Assembly (NCBI GenBank): GCA_964427415.1
Contig: CAYRUH010000019.1
Location: 1-64,000, forward strand
Direction: 5' to 3'
Length of the DNA stretch: 64,000 bases
Source: Lentisalinibacter sp964427415
GTDB lineage: Bacteria; Pseudomonadota; Gammaproteobacteria; Steroidobacterales; Woeseiaceae
Below the pieces are notes generated by a model that saw only the letters and a list, made by a program, of their open reading frames with translations, was not told the DNA's origin and ran no database searches. The position numbers were made by a program, and so were the translations under genes. Of the stretch, positions 43,771-52,282 are shown piece after piece (within the stretch, counting starts at the first letter, position 1; the number at the start of each line of letters is the position of its first letter).

Positions 43771-46101
43771 ATGATGGAGTTGCATCCCGGACTGCGACTG
43801 CTGGATCGCTACGAGCTGCGACGCCGCCTGGGCGCCGGCGGCACAGCGGAGGTGTGGCTCGCCCATGATCGCCGTGCGGGCTCCGCCGTCGCCCTGCGAA
43901 TACTGTCCGATGCCCTCTGTCGCGATGCGGCGCAGCGCGAGCGCTTCGCGGCGGGCTGGCGGCGCATCCGGTCGTTGAATCACCCTCACATCGTCAGAAT
44001 CTTCGAGTTCCACGCAGAGCCGCGGCCGTTCTACGGCTTGGAATACGTCGATGGCTCTGATATTGCCGCCTTCGCCGACCGGCCGCCGTCGGAGTGGTTG
44101 CGCGCGATCGCCAGTGTGGCCGCGGCACTGGTGTACGCCCACAACCGGCATCTGCCCCACGGCGACGTTACGGCGCGCAACGTGCTGGTGGATTCCGGCG
44201 GACGCACGGTGCTGAGCGATTTCTCCGCCTCCGGCAGCGCGGGCGGGACCCCTGCCGCGCTCAGTCCGGAGCGCGATGCCGGCGGGCCGCCCGCGGCCGC
44301 CGACGATATCCATGCGCTCGGCGTGTTGATGTTCGAGCTCTGGCACGGCCGGGCGCCGGGCGAGCCCGGCGCCCGATGGCCGGCCCGGGACGACTTCGAA
44401 GTCGCCGGCCTGCGCGACCTGACGGAACGTATGCTCGGCGAGGCGGGGGCGCGGCCCGATGCGGAGGCCGTGGTGGATGCCCTCGGCAGTGTCGGCATTT
44501 CGGCCGGTCTGCTGCCGCGGCAGCAGGCTCGCGTGCGTTCGGTGCGCCCCTCGCCGGTCCGGCCCCTGGAAGACGAGCCGGCGGAGGTCGTGACGCCGCG
44601 CCGCCGGGCTGATGCCGCGCCGGCTGCCGCACCCGCGCGGCGTCAGGGCGTGCCGGCCACCGTGGTTGGGACGGCGCTGCTGGTGTTGCTGGCGGCGGTG
44701 ATATGGGTGGTGGTGTTTCTGCCGGAACAGGTCGAGGAGCGCCGCGCGGGCAATGCAGCCGCGCCGGCATCGGTCGAATCCGCCCCGGCGGCGGCCGAGC
44801 CGCCTGAAAATGGCGACGAAGAGGAGGCGGTGCAGTTCTCCGAGAACCGGATGGACGATGCGGCCCGGGACGCCGTGGTGCAGGCCAGGAACCGGGCCGA
44901 CCGTGCGCTGGGCGAATTGCTGACCAAGCTCGAGGTGCTGGAGCTGCGCGGCGTGGAACGCTGGGGTGGCGAGGATTACGCCGCCGCACGTGCCGCCTAC
45001 GCGCAGGGTGACGAGGCCTACCTCGCCAAGGATTACGAGCGCGCCGAGGCGCTGTACCGGGAAGCCAGTGACGGGCTCGACGGCCTGATTGCACGGGTGG
45101 ACACCGTATTCGAGCGCGCGCTGGCCGCGGGTCAGGCGGCACTGGAGGCCGAGGACGTGACCACGGCGAGGCAGCAGTTCGAGCTGGCGCTGGACATCAC
45201 ACCGGACAATACGGACGCCGAGCGGGGTCTCGCCCGCGCGCAGACGCTGCTGGAGGTCATCGATCTCACCGACGAGGCGGAGGCCCTGGAGCGACGCGGC
45301 GAGCTGACCGCGGCGGTGGAGCGATTCCGGGCGGCGGCCGATCTCGACCCGTACTACCCCAGGGCCTCGTCCGGCCTGGCGCGCGTAAGCGCCGCGCTGG
45401 AGCGGCGCCGCTTCGAGGAGCGCATGACTGCCGGTTTCGAGGCGCTGCAGGCCGAGCGCTTCGAGGCGGCCCGGCAGGCCTTCGAGGCCGCTCACGACAT
45501 GCGGCCTTCGTCCCGGGAACCCGGGGACGGTCTGCTGCAGGTGGAACAGGCGGTCCGGCTGCGGACGATCGAGCGCCTGACCGCCGAGGCCGAGCGTCAG
45601 GAGGCCGCCGAGGACTGGCAGGCCGCGCTCGCCACCTGGGGTGAGATCCTGGAGCAGGATGCGAACCTGGACTTCGCCCGGGAGGGCCGGGTCCGCGCCC
45701 GCCGGCGCCTGGCTCTCGATCGCCAGCTCGAGGGCTGGATCGCGAATCCGGATGAGCTGAGCGAGCCGGCCACGCTGCAGCGTGGCTCAGCGCTGCTGAC
45801 GGAGCTCGCGACGATGGACGGCGGTCCGCGGCTTGAGAACCAGCGCCGCGAACTCGCCCGGCTGCTGAAGCGGGCGGCGACACCACTGGAAGTGGAATTC
45901 GTCTCTGACGGGCTGACGCAAGTCACCGTGTTCCGGGTGGGTCGGCTTGGCACATTCGAGCGGCGAGAGCTTGAACTCCGGCCGGGCACCTATACAGTCA
46001 TGGGCTCCCGGGTCGGCTACCGGGACGTGCGGATCGATTTCCGGGTGGCCCCGGAGATCGAACTCGAGCCGATCGTGGTCCGCTGCGAGGAGCCCATTTG
46101 A
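43771..46101 (+). CDS. Membrane pseudokinase with C-terminal TPR-like domain
   Basis: A 776-residue protein. Residues 10-245 are a Ser/Thr kinase fold (RLGAGGTAEVW glycine loop) but the ATP lysine is Arg43 (VALRIL), the loop is HGDVTARN (Lys replaced by Thr134), and DFG reads DFS (150-152). One membrane helix lies at about 294-318. The outer part contains TPR-like units (YAQGDEAYLAKDYERAEALY, AALEAEDVTTARQQFELALD) and ends with a small beta domain (PGTYTVMGSRVGYRDVRIDF) like PEGA. I chose the ATG at 43771, after the stop of the upstream gene. Its stop overlaps the next start (TTGA). Confidence 0.75.
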   Translation: MMELHPGLRLLDRYELRRRLGAGGTAEVWLAHDRRAGSAVALRILSDALCRDAAQRERFAAGWRRIRSLNHPHIVRIFEFHAEPRPFYGLEYVDGSDIAAFADRPPSEWLRAIASVAAALVYAHNRHLPHGDVTARNVLVDSGGRTVLSDFSASGSAGGTPAALSPERDAGGPPAAADDIHALGVLMFELWHGRAPGEPGARWPARDDFEVAGLRDLTERMLGEAGARPDAEAVVDALGSVGISAGLLPRQQARVRSVRPSPVRPLEDEPAEVVTPRRRADAAPAAAPARRQGVPATVVGTALLVLLAAVIWVVVFLPEQVEERRAGNAAAPASVESAPAAAEPPENGDEEEAVQFSENRMDDAARDAVVQARNRADRALGELLTKLEVLELRGVERWGGEDYAAARAAYAQGDEAYLAKDYERAEALYREASDGLDGLIARVDTVFERALAAGQAALEAEDVTTARQQFELALDITPDNTDAERGLARAQTLLEVIDLTDEAEALERRGELTAAVERFRAAADLDPYYPRASSGLARVSAALERRRFEERMTAGFEALQAERFEAARQAFEAAHDMRPSSREPGDGLLQVEQAVRLRTIERLTAEAERQEAAEDWQAALATWGEILEQDANLDFAREGRVRARRRLALDRQLEGWIANPDELSEPATLQRGSALLTELATMDGGPRLENQRRELARLLKRAATPLEVEFVSDGLTQVTVFRVGRLGTFERRELELRPGTYTVMGSRVGYRDVRIDFRVAPEIELEPIVVRCEEPI

Positions 46102-48527
46102 GCCTGATTATCATCGTCGTCAGCGAGGTCGGCGAACGCGAATATGGTCCGGCCGACCTGCCGCTGCGCATCGCCACGGCGCCGGGCAGCCAGATCCCGG
46201 TGCCCGGGCCGGCGGCGGCGCTGCCGCTGGCGGTCGTGGACGTGCTGGACGGTGCGCCCTTCGTCCAGCCGGGCGGGGCCGAGGGCCGGGTGGAGGTCGA
46301 TGGTGAGCCGTTGTCGGCCGCCCGGCGCCTGCACGACGGCGACGAGCTCGATGCCTACGGCACCCGCATCCGCGTGACCCTGACGGAGGGGATGTTGCGC
46401 CTCGAGCTCGCGCTGGACGAGAGCCGTTACGTCACCGCTGCGCCGGTCGCAGAGGAGGACGAGGCGGAGGAGGATGCCGAGGAGATCGCGCCGATCGCCT
46501 ACCGGCGGCGGGAGATCGAGCAGCAGCAGGCCGAGACGCGCCGCGCTATCCCCTGGTACGGGTGGGTCGGCGCTGCGCTGGCGGTGCTCGCCGCGATGGC
46601 ATGGCTGCTGTTCACCTCCACCTCGGTGCGGCTGGATACCGTTCCCGCCGAACCGGGCAGCGTCGAGATCAGCGGCGGCTGGTTCCGTCTGCCGCTGGGC
46701 GAGCGTTACCTGCTGCGCCCCGGCGTCTACACTGTGACCCTGGAAAGCGAGGGCTATCGTTCACTGGAGCGGCGCTTCGAGGTGGGTGACGAGGACAGCC
46801 TGACCCTGCAACTCGAGCAGGAGCGCATGCCCGGCCGCCTGGTGGTGGAATCCGCGCCCGTGACCGGCGCTCTGGTGCTCATCGACGGCGAGGAGGCCGG
46901 CAGGACACCGCTGCCGCCGCAAGTGCTCGATCCCGGCGAGTATAAGGTGGAGGTGCTCGCCGAGCGCTACCTGCTCTGGGCGGCCCGGCTCGAGGTGCCC
47001 GGCCTGGACCGCACCCAGCGGCTGACCGTCCAGCTCGTGCCGGCCTTCGCACCGGTGAGCGTTACCTCCCTGCCCGCCGGCGCCACCATCCTGGCGGGTG
47101 ACCAGCCCCTGGGCGAGACGCCGGCCACGGTGGAACTGCCCGAAGGCCGCAACGAACTCTCACTGGTGCTGGAAGGCTACAAGCCCTGGGAGGGTCGGGT
47201 CACGGCCTTCGCCGACACGCCCATGACCCTGCCGACCGTCGAGCTGGAGAAGGCCGACGGTGTACTCCGCGTACTGAGCGAACCGGCCGGCGCCAACGTC
47301 ACCGTGGACGGCCGTTACCGGGGACAGACGCCCGTGCGGATCTCGCTGGCGCCAGGCCGGCGCTACACCGTCGGCTTGTCCAAGGCGGGCTACCGCGCCT
47401 ACAGCCGCAACGTGGTGCTGGAGGCGGCTCAGGGCGAGACGCTGCAGGTGGACCTGACCGCGCGTATCGGCGAGGTACGCTTCGCGGTGACTCCCGGCGA
47501 TGCGCAGATCCTCGTGGACGGACGTTCCGTGGGGCGAGGCGACACCCGGCTGGAACTGGCGGCCGAGCCCCAGGCCATCGAGGTGCGCCGGCAGGGCTAC
47601 GAGACCTGGCAGGGCGAGGTGACGCCACGACCCGGCTTCCCGCAGACCGTGAACATCCGGCTGCGCACGCTGGAGGAGGCGAGGCTCGCTTCCATCCCCC
47701 AGCGGGTCACCACCTCCCAGGGCGCCGCGCTGCGCTATGTGACTCCCGGCGAATTCATGATGGGCGCCTCCCGGCGCGAGCCCGGGCGGCGCGCCAACGA
47801 GAACCTGCGCAGCGTCCGCATCACCCGGCCGTTCTATATCGGCATCAATGAGGTCACCAACCGGGAGTTCCTGGCCTTCCGGGAGGCCCACGACTCCGGC
47901 GCCGACACGCATCCCGCGCTGGCTGGCGACAACAACCCCGTGGCCGGCGTCAGCTGGCAGGATGCCGCCGCGTTCTCCAACTGGCTCAGCAAAAAGGAGG
48001 GGCTCACGCCGGTATACGAGGAGAAGTTCGGCCAGCTGGTGCCAATCCGTCCGCTGCCGGACGGCTACCGGCTGCCCACCGAGGCCGAGTGGGCCTGGGC
48101 CGCGCGCTACCAGGGCGGCGCCGGCAAACTGAAATATCCCTGGGGCCAGGAGATGCCGCCGCCGGAGGAGTCCGGTAATTACGCCGATCAGGCCGCGAAG
48201 GAGATCGTGCCGACCGTGCTGCCGCGCTACAACGACGGCTTCGCCTCCACGGCCCCGGTCGGCACGTTCCCGGCGAACGCGCTGGGCCTGTACGATACCG
48301 GCGGCAACGTGGCCGAGTGGACCAACGATTACTACGCCGTCTACACCGGCCCCGCCGACGACGTGGCGGTGGACCCGCTCGGGCCGGACAGCGGAACGCA
48401 CCGGGTCATACGGGGCTCCAGCTGGCAGCACTCCGGCATCACCCAGCTCCGACTGAGTTTCCGCGACTTCGGTACCGATGCCCGCACGGACGCAGGCTTC
48501 CGGCTGGTGCGCAACGCGCCGCAGTGA
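46098..48527 (+). CDS. PEGA-repeat membrane protein with FGE-like domain
   Basis: An 809-residue protein that starts at TTG 46098. Residues 1-105 form a beta-rich, possibly FHA-like cytoplasmic domain (RVEVDGEPLSAARRLHDGDE). A helix is at 153-173. Residues 177-540 hold about five PEGA units (PAGATILAGDQPLGETPATV, EPAGANVTVDGRYRGQTPVR). The C-terminal 260 residues are the formylglycine-generating-enzyme/PvdO fold (PGEFMMGASRREPGRR, GYRLPTEAEWAWAARY, GGNVAEWTNDYY, RGSSWQHSG). There is no Cys in the entire protein, so the copper-dependent FGE reaction is not possible; the domain is probably a binding module in the periplasm. Confidence 0.82.
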   Translation: MSLIIIVVSEVGEREYGPADLPLRIATAPGSQIPVPGPAAALPLAVVDVLDGAPFVQPGGAEGRVEVDGEPLSAARRLHDGDELDAYGTRIRVTLTEGMLRLELALDESRYVTAAPVAEEDEAEEDAEEIAPIAYRRREIEQQQAETRRAIPWYGWVGAALAVLAAMAWLLFTSTSVRLDTVPAEPGSVEISGGWFRLPLGERYLLRPGVYTVTLESEGYRSLERRFEVGDEDSLTLQLEQERMPGRLVVESAPVTGALVLIDGEEAGRTPLPPQVLDPGEYKVEVLAERYLLWAARLEVPGLDRTQRLTVQLVPAFAPVSVTSLPAGATILAGDQPLGETPATVELPEGRNELSLVLEGYKPWEGRVTAFADTPMTLPTVELEKADGVLRVLSEPAGANVTVDGRYRGQTPVRISLAPGRRYTVGLSKAGYRAYSRNVVLEAAQGETLQVDLTARIGEVRFAVTPGDAQILVDGRSVGRGDTRLELAAEPQAIEVRRQGYETWQGEVTPRPGFPQTVNIRLRTLEEARLASIPQRVTTSQGAALRYVTPGEFMMGASRREPGRRANENLRSVRITRPFYIGINEVTNREFLAFREAHDSGADTHPALAGDNNPVAGVSWQDAAAFSNWLSKKEGLTPVYEEKFGQLVPIRPLPDGYRLPTEAEWAWAARYQGGAGKLKYPWGQEMPPPEESGNYADQAAKEIVPTVLPRYNDGFASTAPVGTFPANALGLYDTGGNVAEWTNDYYAVYTGPADDVAVDPLGPDSGTHRVIRGSSWQHSGITQLRLSFRDFGTDARTDAGFRLVRNAPQ

Positions 48528-48601
48528 GCGCGGCGGAATAATTCGCCGTCCGCGCTGTCATACTCGTGGATTCTGGGACAATGGCACCGGGAAACAGGCC
48601 G

Positions 48602-49015
48602 ATGAGATCGAGGATGCCGTCTACGCTCGTACGCAGGACCGCCGCCATCGCGCTGGCCGCGGCCCTGGCCGTTGCCGCGTCTTTCGCGGCCGGACCATGG
48701 TTCGGTGCGCCCGCGCTGGCGCAGGAGAGCGGTGCGGCAGGCGGCGAAGGCGAAGAGGCCGGTGCCGCTGAGGCCGGGGAGAGCGGCAGCGGCAATAATG
48801 CGGCGGCGAACGCCGCCGCCCCCGATGCCGACGGAGACGACGCCACCGGGGATGCGGACGACGGCCTGACGGAAGAAGAGGAGCGTCTCGCCGACATTGT
48901 TGGTGCCGACAAACAGGGCGCGAGCGGCGACTATGAAGCGGAAGAGGACGACGACTTCGTGCCGACGCAGGAGGTCTCCTCGGACCAGTCAGTGAATTTC
49001 CCAGTGGATATCTGA
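48602..49015 (+). CDS. Small acidic secreted protein
   Basis: A 137-residue protein. A signal peptide runs to APALAQ; the rest is low-complexity, Ala/Gly/Glu/Asp rich (EEEERLADIVGADKQG, AEEDDDFVPTQEVSSDQSVN). No family recognised. It begins 75 bases after the PEGA gene and ends 7 bases before the channel gene, which places it in the operon as a possible periplasmic adaptor. ATG 48602 chosen for the basic n-region (MRSRMPSTLVRR). Confidence 0.6.
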   Translation: MRSRMPSTLVRRTAAIALAAALAVAASFAAGPWFGAPALAQESGAAGGEGEEAGAAEAGESGSGNNAAANAAAPDADGDDATGDADDGLTEEEERLADIVGADKQGASGDYEAEEDDDFVPTQEVSSDQSVNFPVDI

Positions 49016-49022
49016 GGGACCC

Positions 49023-49823
49023 ATGCAGAAGAAGAATATCCCGTTCGAGTTCGTCTATCAGCTGTTCGCCCTGATCATTGTCATCATCGTCGTACACACG
49101 TTCTACGTTTCGGTGGTGCGGCCGAACGCCGCGGAGGTGATCGCCGAGCAGAACCGGCTGGTGGAGGAAGATCCGGACTATGTTCGCGAGCGCTCCGTGT
49201 GGGTGCTGATCAAGGACTTCGAGCAGGAGGCCTGCTTCATCCTGATGTTCTGGGCGCTGGCCATCATGGCCTACAAGACGGTGCGCATCCTGCGCGAGCG
49301 TTCCCTGCTGGAGGAGGAGCTGGTGCCGGTGGCCGAAGGCATGCGGGTGCTGCCGGAGGACACCCGGGAGTACGCCCGCCAGATCCAGGCGCTGGGCGAC
49401 GACCAGCGGCGCATGCTGCTGCCCCGGGCACTGCTGAACGCCCTGCAGCGCTTCAACTCCACCCACAACGTGCAGGACGTCGCCTCGAGCACCCACACCA
49501 TCTGTGAGTCCGAGGCAGAGCGGCTGGATTCCGAACTGGCAATGATCCGCTATATCTCCTGGGCCATCCCCTCGATCGGCTTCATCGGCACGGTGCGCGG
49601 CATCGGCGAGGCGCTGGCCCAGGCCGACCGGGCCGTGGAGGGCGACATCGCGGGCGTCACCCAGAGTCTGGGTGTCGCCTTCAACTCCACCTTCATCGCG
49701 CTGCTGCTGTCCATCGTACTGATGTTCCTGGTCCACCAGGTGCAGCTGTTCCAGGAGCGGCTCGTCTTCGACACCGAGAGCTACGTGGATCAGCAGCTGA
49801 TCCGCCACATGAAGTCCGACTGA
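49023..49823 (+). CDS. MotA/TolQ/ExbB-family proton-channel subunit
   Basis: A 266-residue membrane protein. Helices lie near 11-31, 70-88, 177-197 and 213-238, with a large cytoplasmic loop between 2 and 3. IPSIGFIGTVRGIGEALAQA (183-200) matches the TolQ/ExbB GxxGTVxGI motif and SLGVAFNSTFIALLLSI (215-231) the fourth helix with its polar Thr. Such subunits form pentamers around two B subunits and convert proton flow into motion. The two VWA proteins three genes down have B-subunit-like helices. Confidence 0.85.
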   Translation: MQKKNIPFEFVYQLFALIIVIIVVHTFYVSVVRPNAAEVIAEQNRLVEEDPDYVRERSVWVLIKDFEQEACFILMFWALAIMAYKTVRILRERSLLEEELVPVAEGMRVLPEDTREYARQIQALGDDQRRMLLPRALLNALQRFNSTHNVQDVASSTHTICESEAERLDSELAMIRYISWAIPSIGFIGTVRGIGEALAQADRAVEGDIAGVTQSLGVAFNSTFIALLLSIVLMFLVHQVQLFQERLVFDTESYVDQQLIRHMKSD

Positions 49824-49833
49824 CGGAGACGGT

Positions 49834-51192
49834 TTGACGACGCTCGCGATATCCCTGAACGATGCCGCCATCACGGCGGTGACCGGCTCGCGGCTGGTCT
49901 ACCGGGAGCCGGGCTTCGCGCTGCTCGGCGACGACGGCCTGGTCACCGGCCGGCGGGCCATGGCGGAGGCGCGACGTCACCCGCGCAGCGTGGTAAACCA
50001 TTTCTGGCGCCACCTCGGGCTCGAGCCAGTACAGGAGCTGAAATTCCGGCACCTGACGCCTGCGGACCTCGCCTGCCGGCAGCTGGAGGAGATCTGGCGG
50101 GGGGAGCGCTCGGCGGCGGACAGCGTGGTGTTCGCGGTGCCCGCCTGGATGGAGCGCGAGAACCTGGGCGCGCTGCTCGGCATCGCGGGCGAGCTGGAGC
50201 TGCCGGTCACCGCCCTCGTGGACTCCGCCGTCGCCTGCTCCCGGCGGGCCTACGCGGGCCGCTCGCTGCTGCACATCGAGCTTTCCCTGCATACCGCCAC
50301 GGTCAGTCGCATGGCCCAGGAGGAGGGCACCGCGATCGACCGGGTGGAGTTGGTGGATGCGGCCGGCCTCGCGGCACTGCGGGACACCTGGGTGGCGGTG
50401 ATCGCGGAGGCCTTCGTTCGCCAGAGCCGTTTCGACCCCCTGCACACGGCCGAGTCGGAGCAGCTGCTTTACGACCGACTGGATGCGTGGCTGGAGACGG
50501 CGCAGAGGAGTGGCGAGGTGCGCATGCAGCTCGAATTCGGCGGCCACGCCCACGAGGCCGCGCTGCCGCTGCTGACCTTTACCGAGGCGGTGAGCGGCAT
50601 CTACCAGAGTCTCGCCGGCCACGTGCGCTCGCTGATCCGGGCCGCCGAGGCGCCGGCCCTGCAATTCACCCGGCACACGGCCGCGTTGCCCGGGCTGGTG
50701 GACTTCCTGGTGGCCCGCGCCGGCGGCGAACCCTTCGTGCTGGAAGAGGCGGCGGCTGCCCGGGGTGCGCTGGCCCGGGCGTCGGCAGCGAAGGCGGGCC
50801 CCGGCCGGCTGACCCGGCGTCTGCCCTGGGACCAGAGCCCGGTGGAAGCGCCAGCCACCCCCGTCCGCGAGTCCGGGGAGTCGCCAAGCCATCTGCTGCA
50901 TGGTCACCGTGCCTGGGCGCTGGACGGGGAGGGGCTGGCCATCGGCACCAGCCTCGGCGGCGAGCCGGGCATCACGCTGGCCGCCGACACAGCCGGCGTC
51001 TCCCGCCGCCACTGCGTGCTGCGCCGGGACAACGGCCAGTGCATCGTGGAGGATCTCAGCCGTTACGGCACCTGGCTGAACGGCAGCCGCATCGAGCGTT
51101 CGGCCGTGTTGCAGGCCGGCGACAGCCTGCGGGTGGGCACGCCGGGCCAGGAGTTCCGGCTCATCCGCGTGGTGGAGAACGATGACGCGTAA
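49834..51192 (+). CDS. Hsp70/actin-like (ASKHA) protein with C-terminal FHA domain
   Basis: A 452-residue cytoplasmic protein. The N-terminus (LAISLNDAAITAVTGSRLVY, VVFAVPAWMERENLGALLGI, ALVDSAVACSRRAYAG) follows the Hsp70/actin ATPase pattern but the first Gly-rich phosphate loop is degenerate. Residues 362-445 are a clear FHA domain (GVSRRHCVLRRDNG, LSRYGTWLNGSRI), with the Arg, Ser-Arg-Arg-His and Asn needed to bind phospho-Thr. TTG start at 49834 with CGGAGACGG ahead. It overlaps the first VWA gene by 11 bases. It could read phosphorylation of operon partners. Confidence 0.78.
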   Translation: MTTLAISLNDAAITAVTGSRLVYREPGFALLGDDGLVTGRRAMAEARRHPRSVVNHFWRHLGLEPVQELKFRHLTPADLACRQLEEIWRGERSAADSVVFAVPAWMERENLGALLGIAGELELPVTALVDSAVACSRRAYAGRSLLHIELSLHTATVSRMAQEEGTAIDRVELVDAAGLAALRDTWVAVIAEAFVRQSRFDPLHTAESEQLLYDRLDAWLETAQRSGEVRMQLEFGGHAHEAALPLLTFTEAVSGIYQSLAGHVRSLIRAAEAPALQFTRHTAALPGLVDFLVARAGGEPFVLEEAAAARGALARASAAKAGPGRLTRRLPWDQSPVEAPATPVRESGESPSHLLHGHRAWALDGEGLAIGTSLGGEPGITLAADTAGVSRRHCVLRRDNGQCIVEDLSRYGTWLNGSRIERSAVLQAGDSLRVGTPGQEFRLIRVVENDDA

Positions 51193-52282
51193 GCGCCGCA
51201 GGACGGAGGCCATCAGCCTGTCGTTCCTGGACATCATGAGCTGCGGCTTCGGCGCGGTGGTGCTGTTCTTCATGATCATCAACGCCACCGTCTCCCGTAA
51301 CGCGGACACCGAGACCGCCGAGCTCATGAGCGAGACCAACCGCCTGGAGGAGCAGGTGCTCGAGGGCCGCAAGGACATGGTCAAGGTACGTAACATCCTC
51401 GAGGAGATGCAGGAGGAGCGGGTGCGCACCGAGGGCGAGGCCGAGCGGGTGCAGCGGGAGATCGAGCGCATCCGCGAGGAGCTGTCCGAATACGAGGACA
51501 CCACCCTGGCGCGCATCGAGCGCGTAGAAAAGCTGCGCGCGGACATCGAGCAACTGGAGGCGGAGAAGAAGCGGCTCGAGGCGGCGGCCGCCGAGCGCGA
51601 GGCCGCGCTCGGCGACCAGGTGCGCGCCTTCCGCGGCGAGGGCGACCGCCAGTACCTCACCGGCCTGAAGGTGGGCGGCGACCGCGTGCTGGTGCTGGTG
51701 GATGCCTCGGCGAGCATGCTGGACAAGAAGGTGGTAAACGTCATCCGCCGCCGCAACATGGCCGACGAGCAGAAGCTGCGCTCTGCCAAGTGGCGCCAGG
51801 CTATCGCCTCGGTGGACTGGATCACCACCCAGTTCCGGCCCGATGCGAAGTTCCAGATTTACATCTTCAACGATGCCGCCGAGCCCGTGCTGGACGGCAG
51901 CGACGGCGTCTGGCTGGACGTGGGCGATGGGCTGAAGCTCGCTGAGGCCATCCGCCGGCTGCGCATTACCGTGCCCCGGGGAGGTACGAACCTGCAAGGC
52001 GCCTACGAGGTCATAAGGAAGATGAATCCGCGGCCGGACAACGTCTTCCTGCTGGTGGACAGCCTGCCCACCCGGGGCAACAAGCCGCCCGCCCGGCGCA
52101 CCATCTCCGGGCCGCAGCGCCAGGCCCTGCACGCCCAGGCCGTGCGCGAGGTGCCAAGCGGCGTGCCGATCAACATCATGCTTTTCCCGATGGAAGGCGA
52201 CTACGCGGCGCCCATCGAGTTCTGGAAGCTCGCCTACCGCACCCGCGGTTCGTTCATGAGCATCAGCAAGGACTGGCCCTAG
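51182..52282 (+). CDS. Membrane-anchored von Willebrand A protein 1
   Basis: A 366-residue protein. A basic start (TRKRRR) is followed by a single helix SLSFLDIMSCGFGAVVLFFM with Asp17 at its beginning, then a coiled coil at about 40-155 and a VWA domain with the metal motif DASAS near residue 174 and a Thr (PRGGTNLQGAYEVIRKM) near residue 265. The helix resembles the first helix of MotB/ExbD (aromatic-x-Asp-x-Met), in which the Asp carries protons. Topology puts the coiled coil and VWA in the periplasm. Confidence 0.82.
   Translation: MTRKRRRTEAISLSFLDIMSCGFGAVVLFFMIINATVSRNADTETAELMSETNRLEEQVLEGRKDMVKVRNILEEMQEERVRTEGEAERVQREIERIREELSEYEDTTLARIERVEKLRADIEQLEAEKKRLEAAAAEREAALGDQVRAFRGEGDRQYLTGLKVGGDRVLVLVDASASMLDKKVVNVIRRRNMADEQKLRSAKWRQAIASVDWITTQFRPDAKFQIYIFNDAAEPVLDGSDGVWLDVGDGLKLAEAIRRLRITVPRGGTNLQGAYEVIRKMNPRPDNVFLLVDSLPTRGNKPPARRTISGPQRQALHAQAVREVPSGVPINIMLFPMEGDYAAPIEFWKLAYRTRGSFMSISKDWP

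Noticed and set aside
41881..45495. A 1204-residue minus-strand open frame across the operon
   Set aside because: It is antisense to four clear genes, spans a gap and has Arg/His/Gly-rich low-quality composition. High GC makes long antisense frames common here.
49693..51828. A 711-residue minus-strand frame over the channel, FHA and VWA genes
   Set aside because: It is a shadow of three supported genes and shows no recognisable domain.
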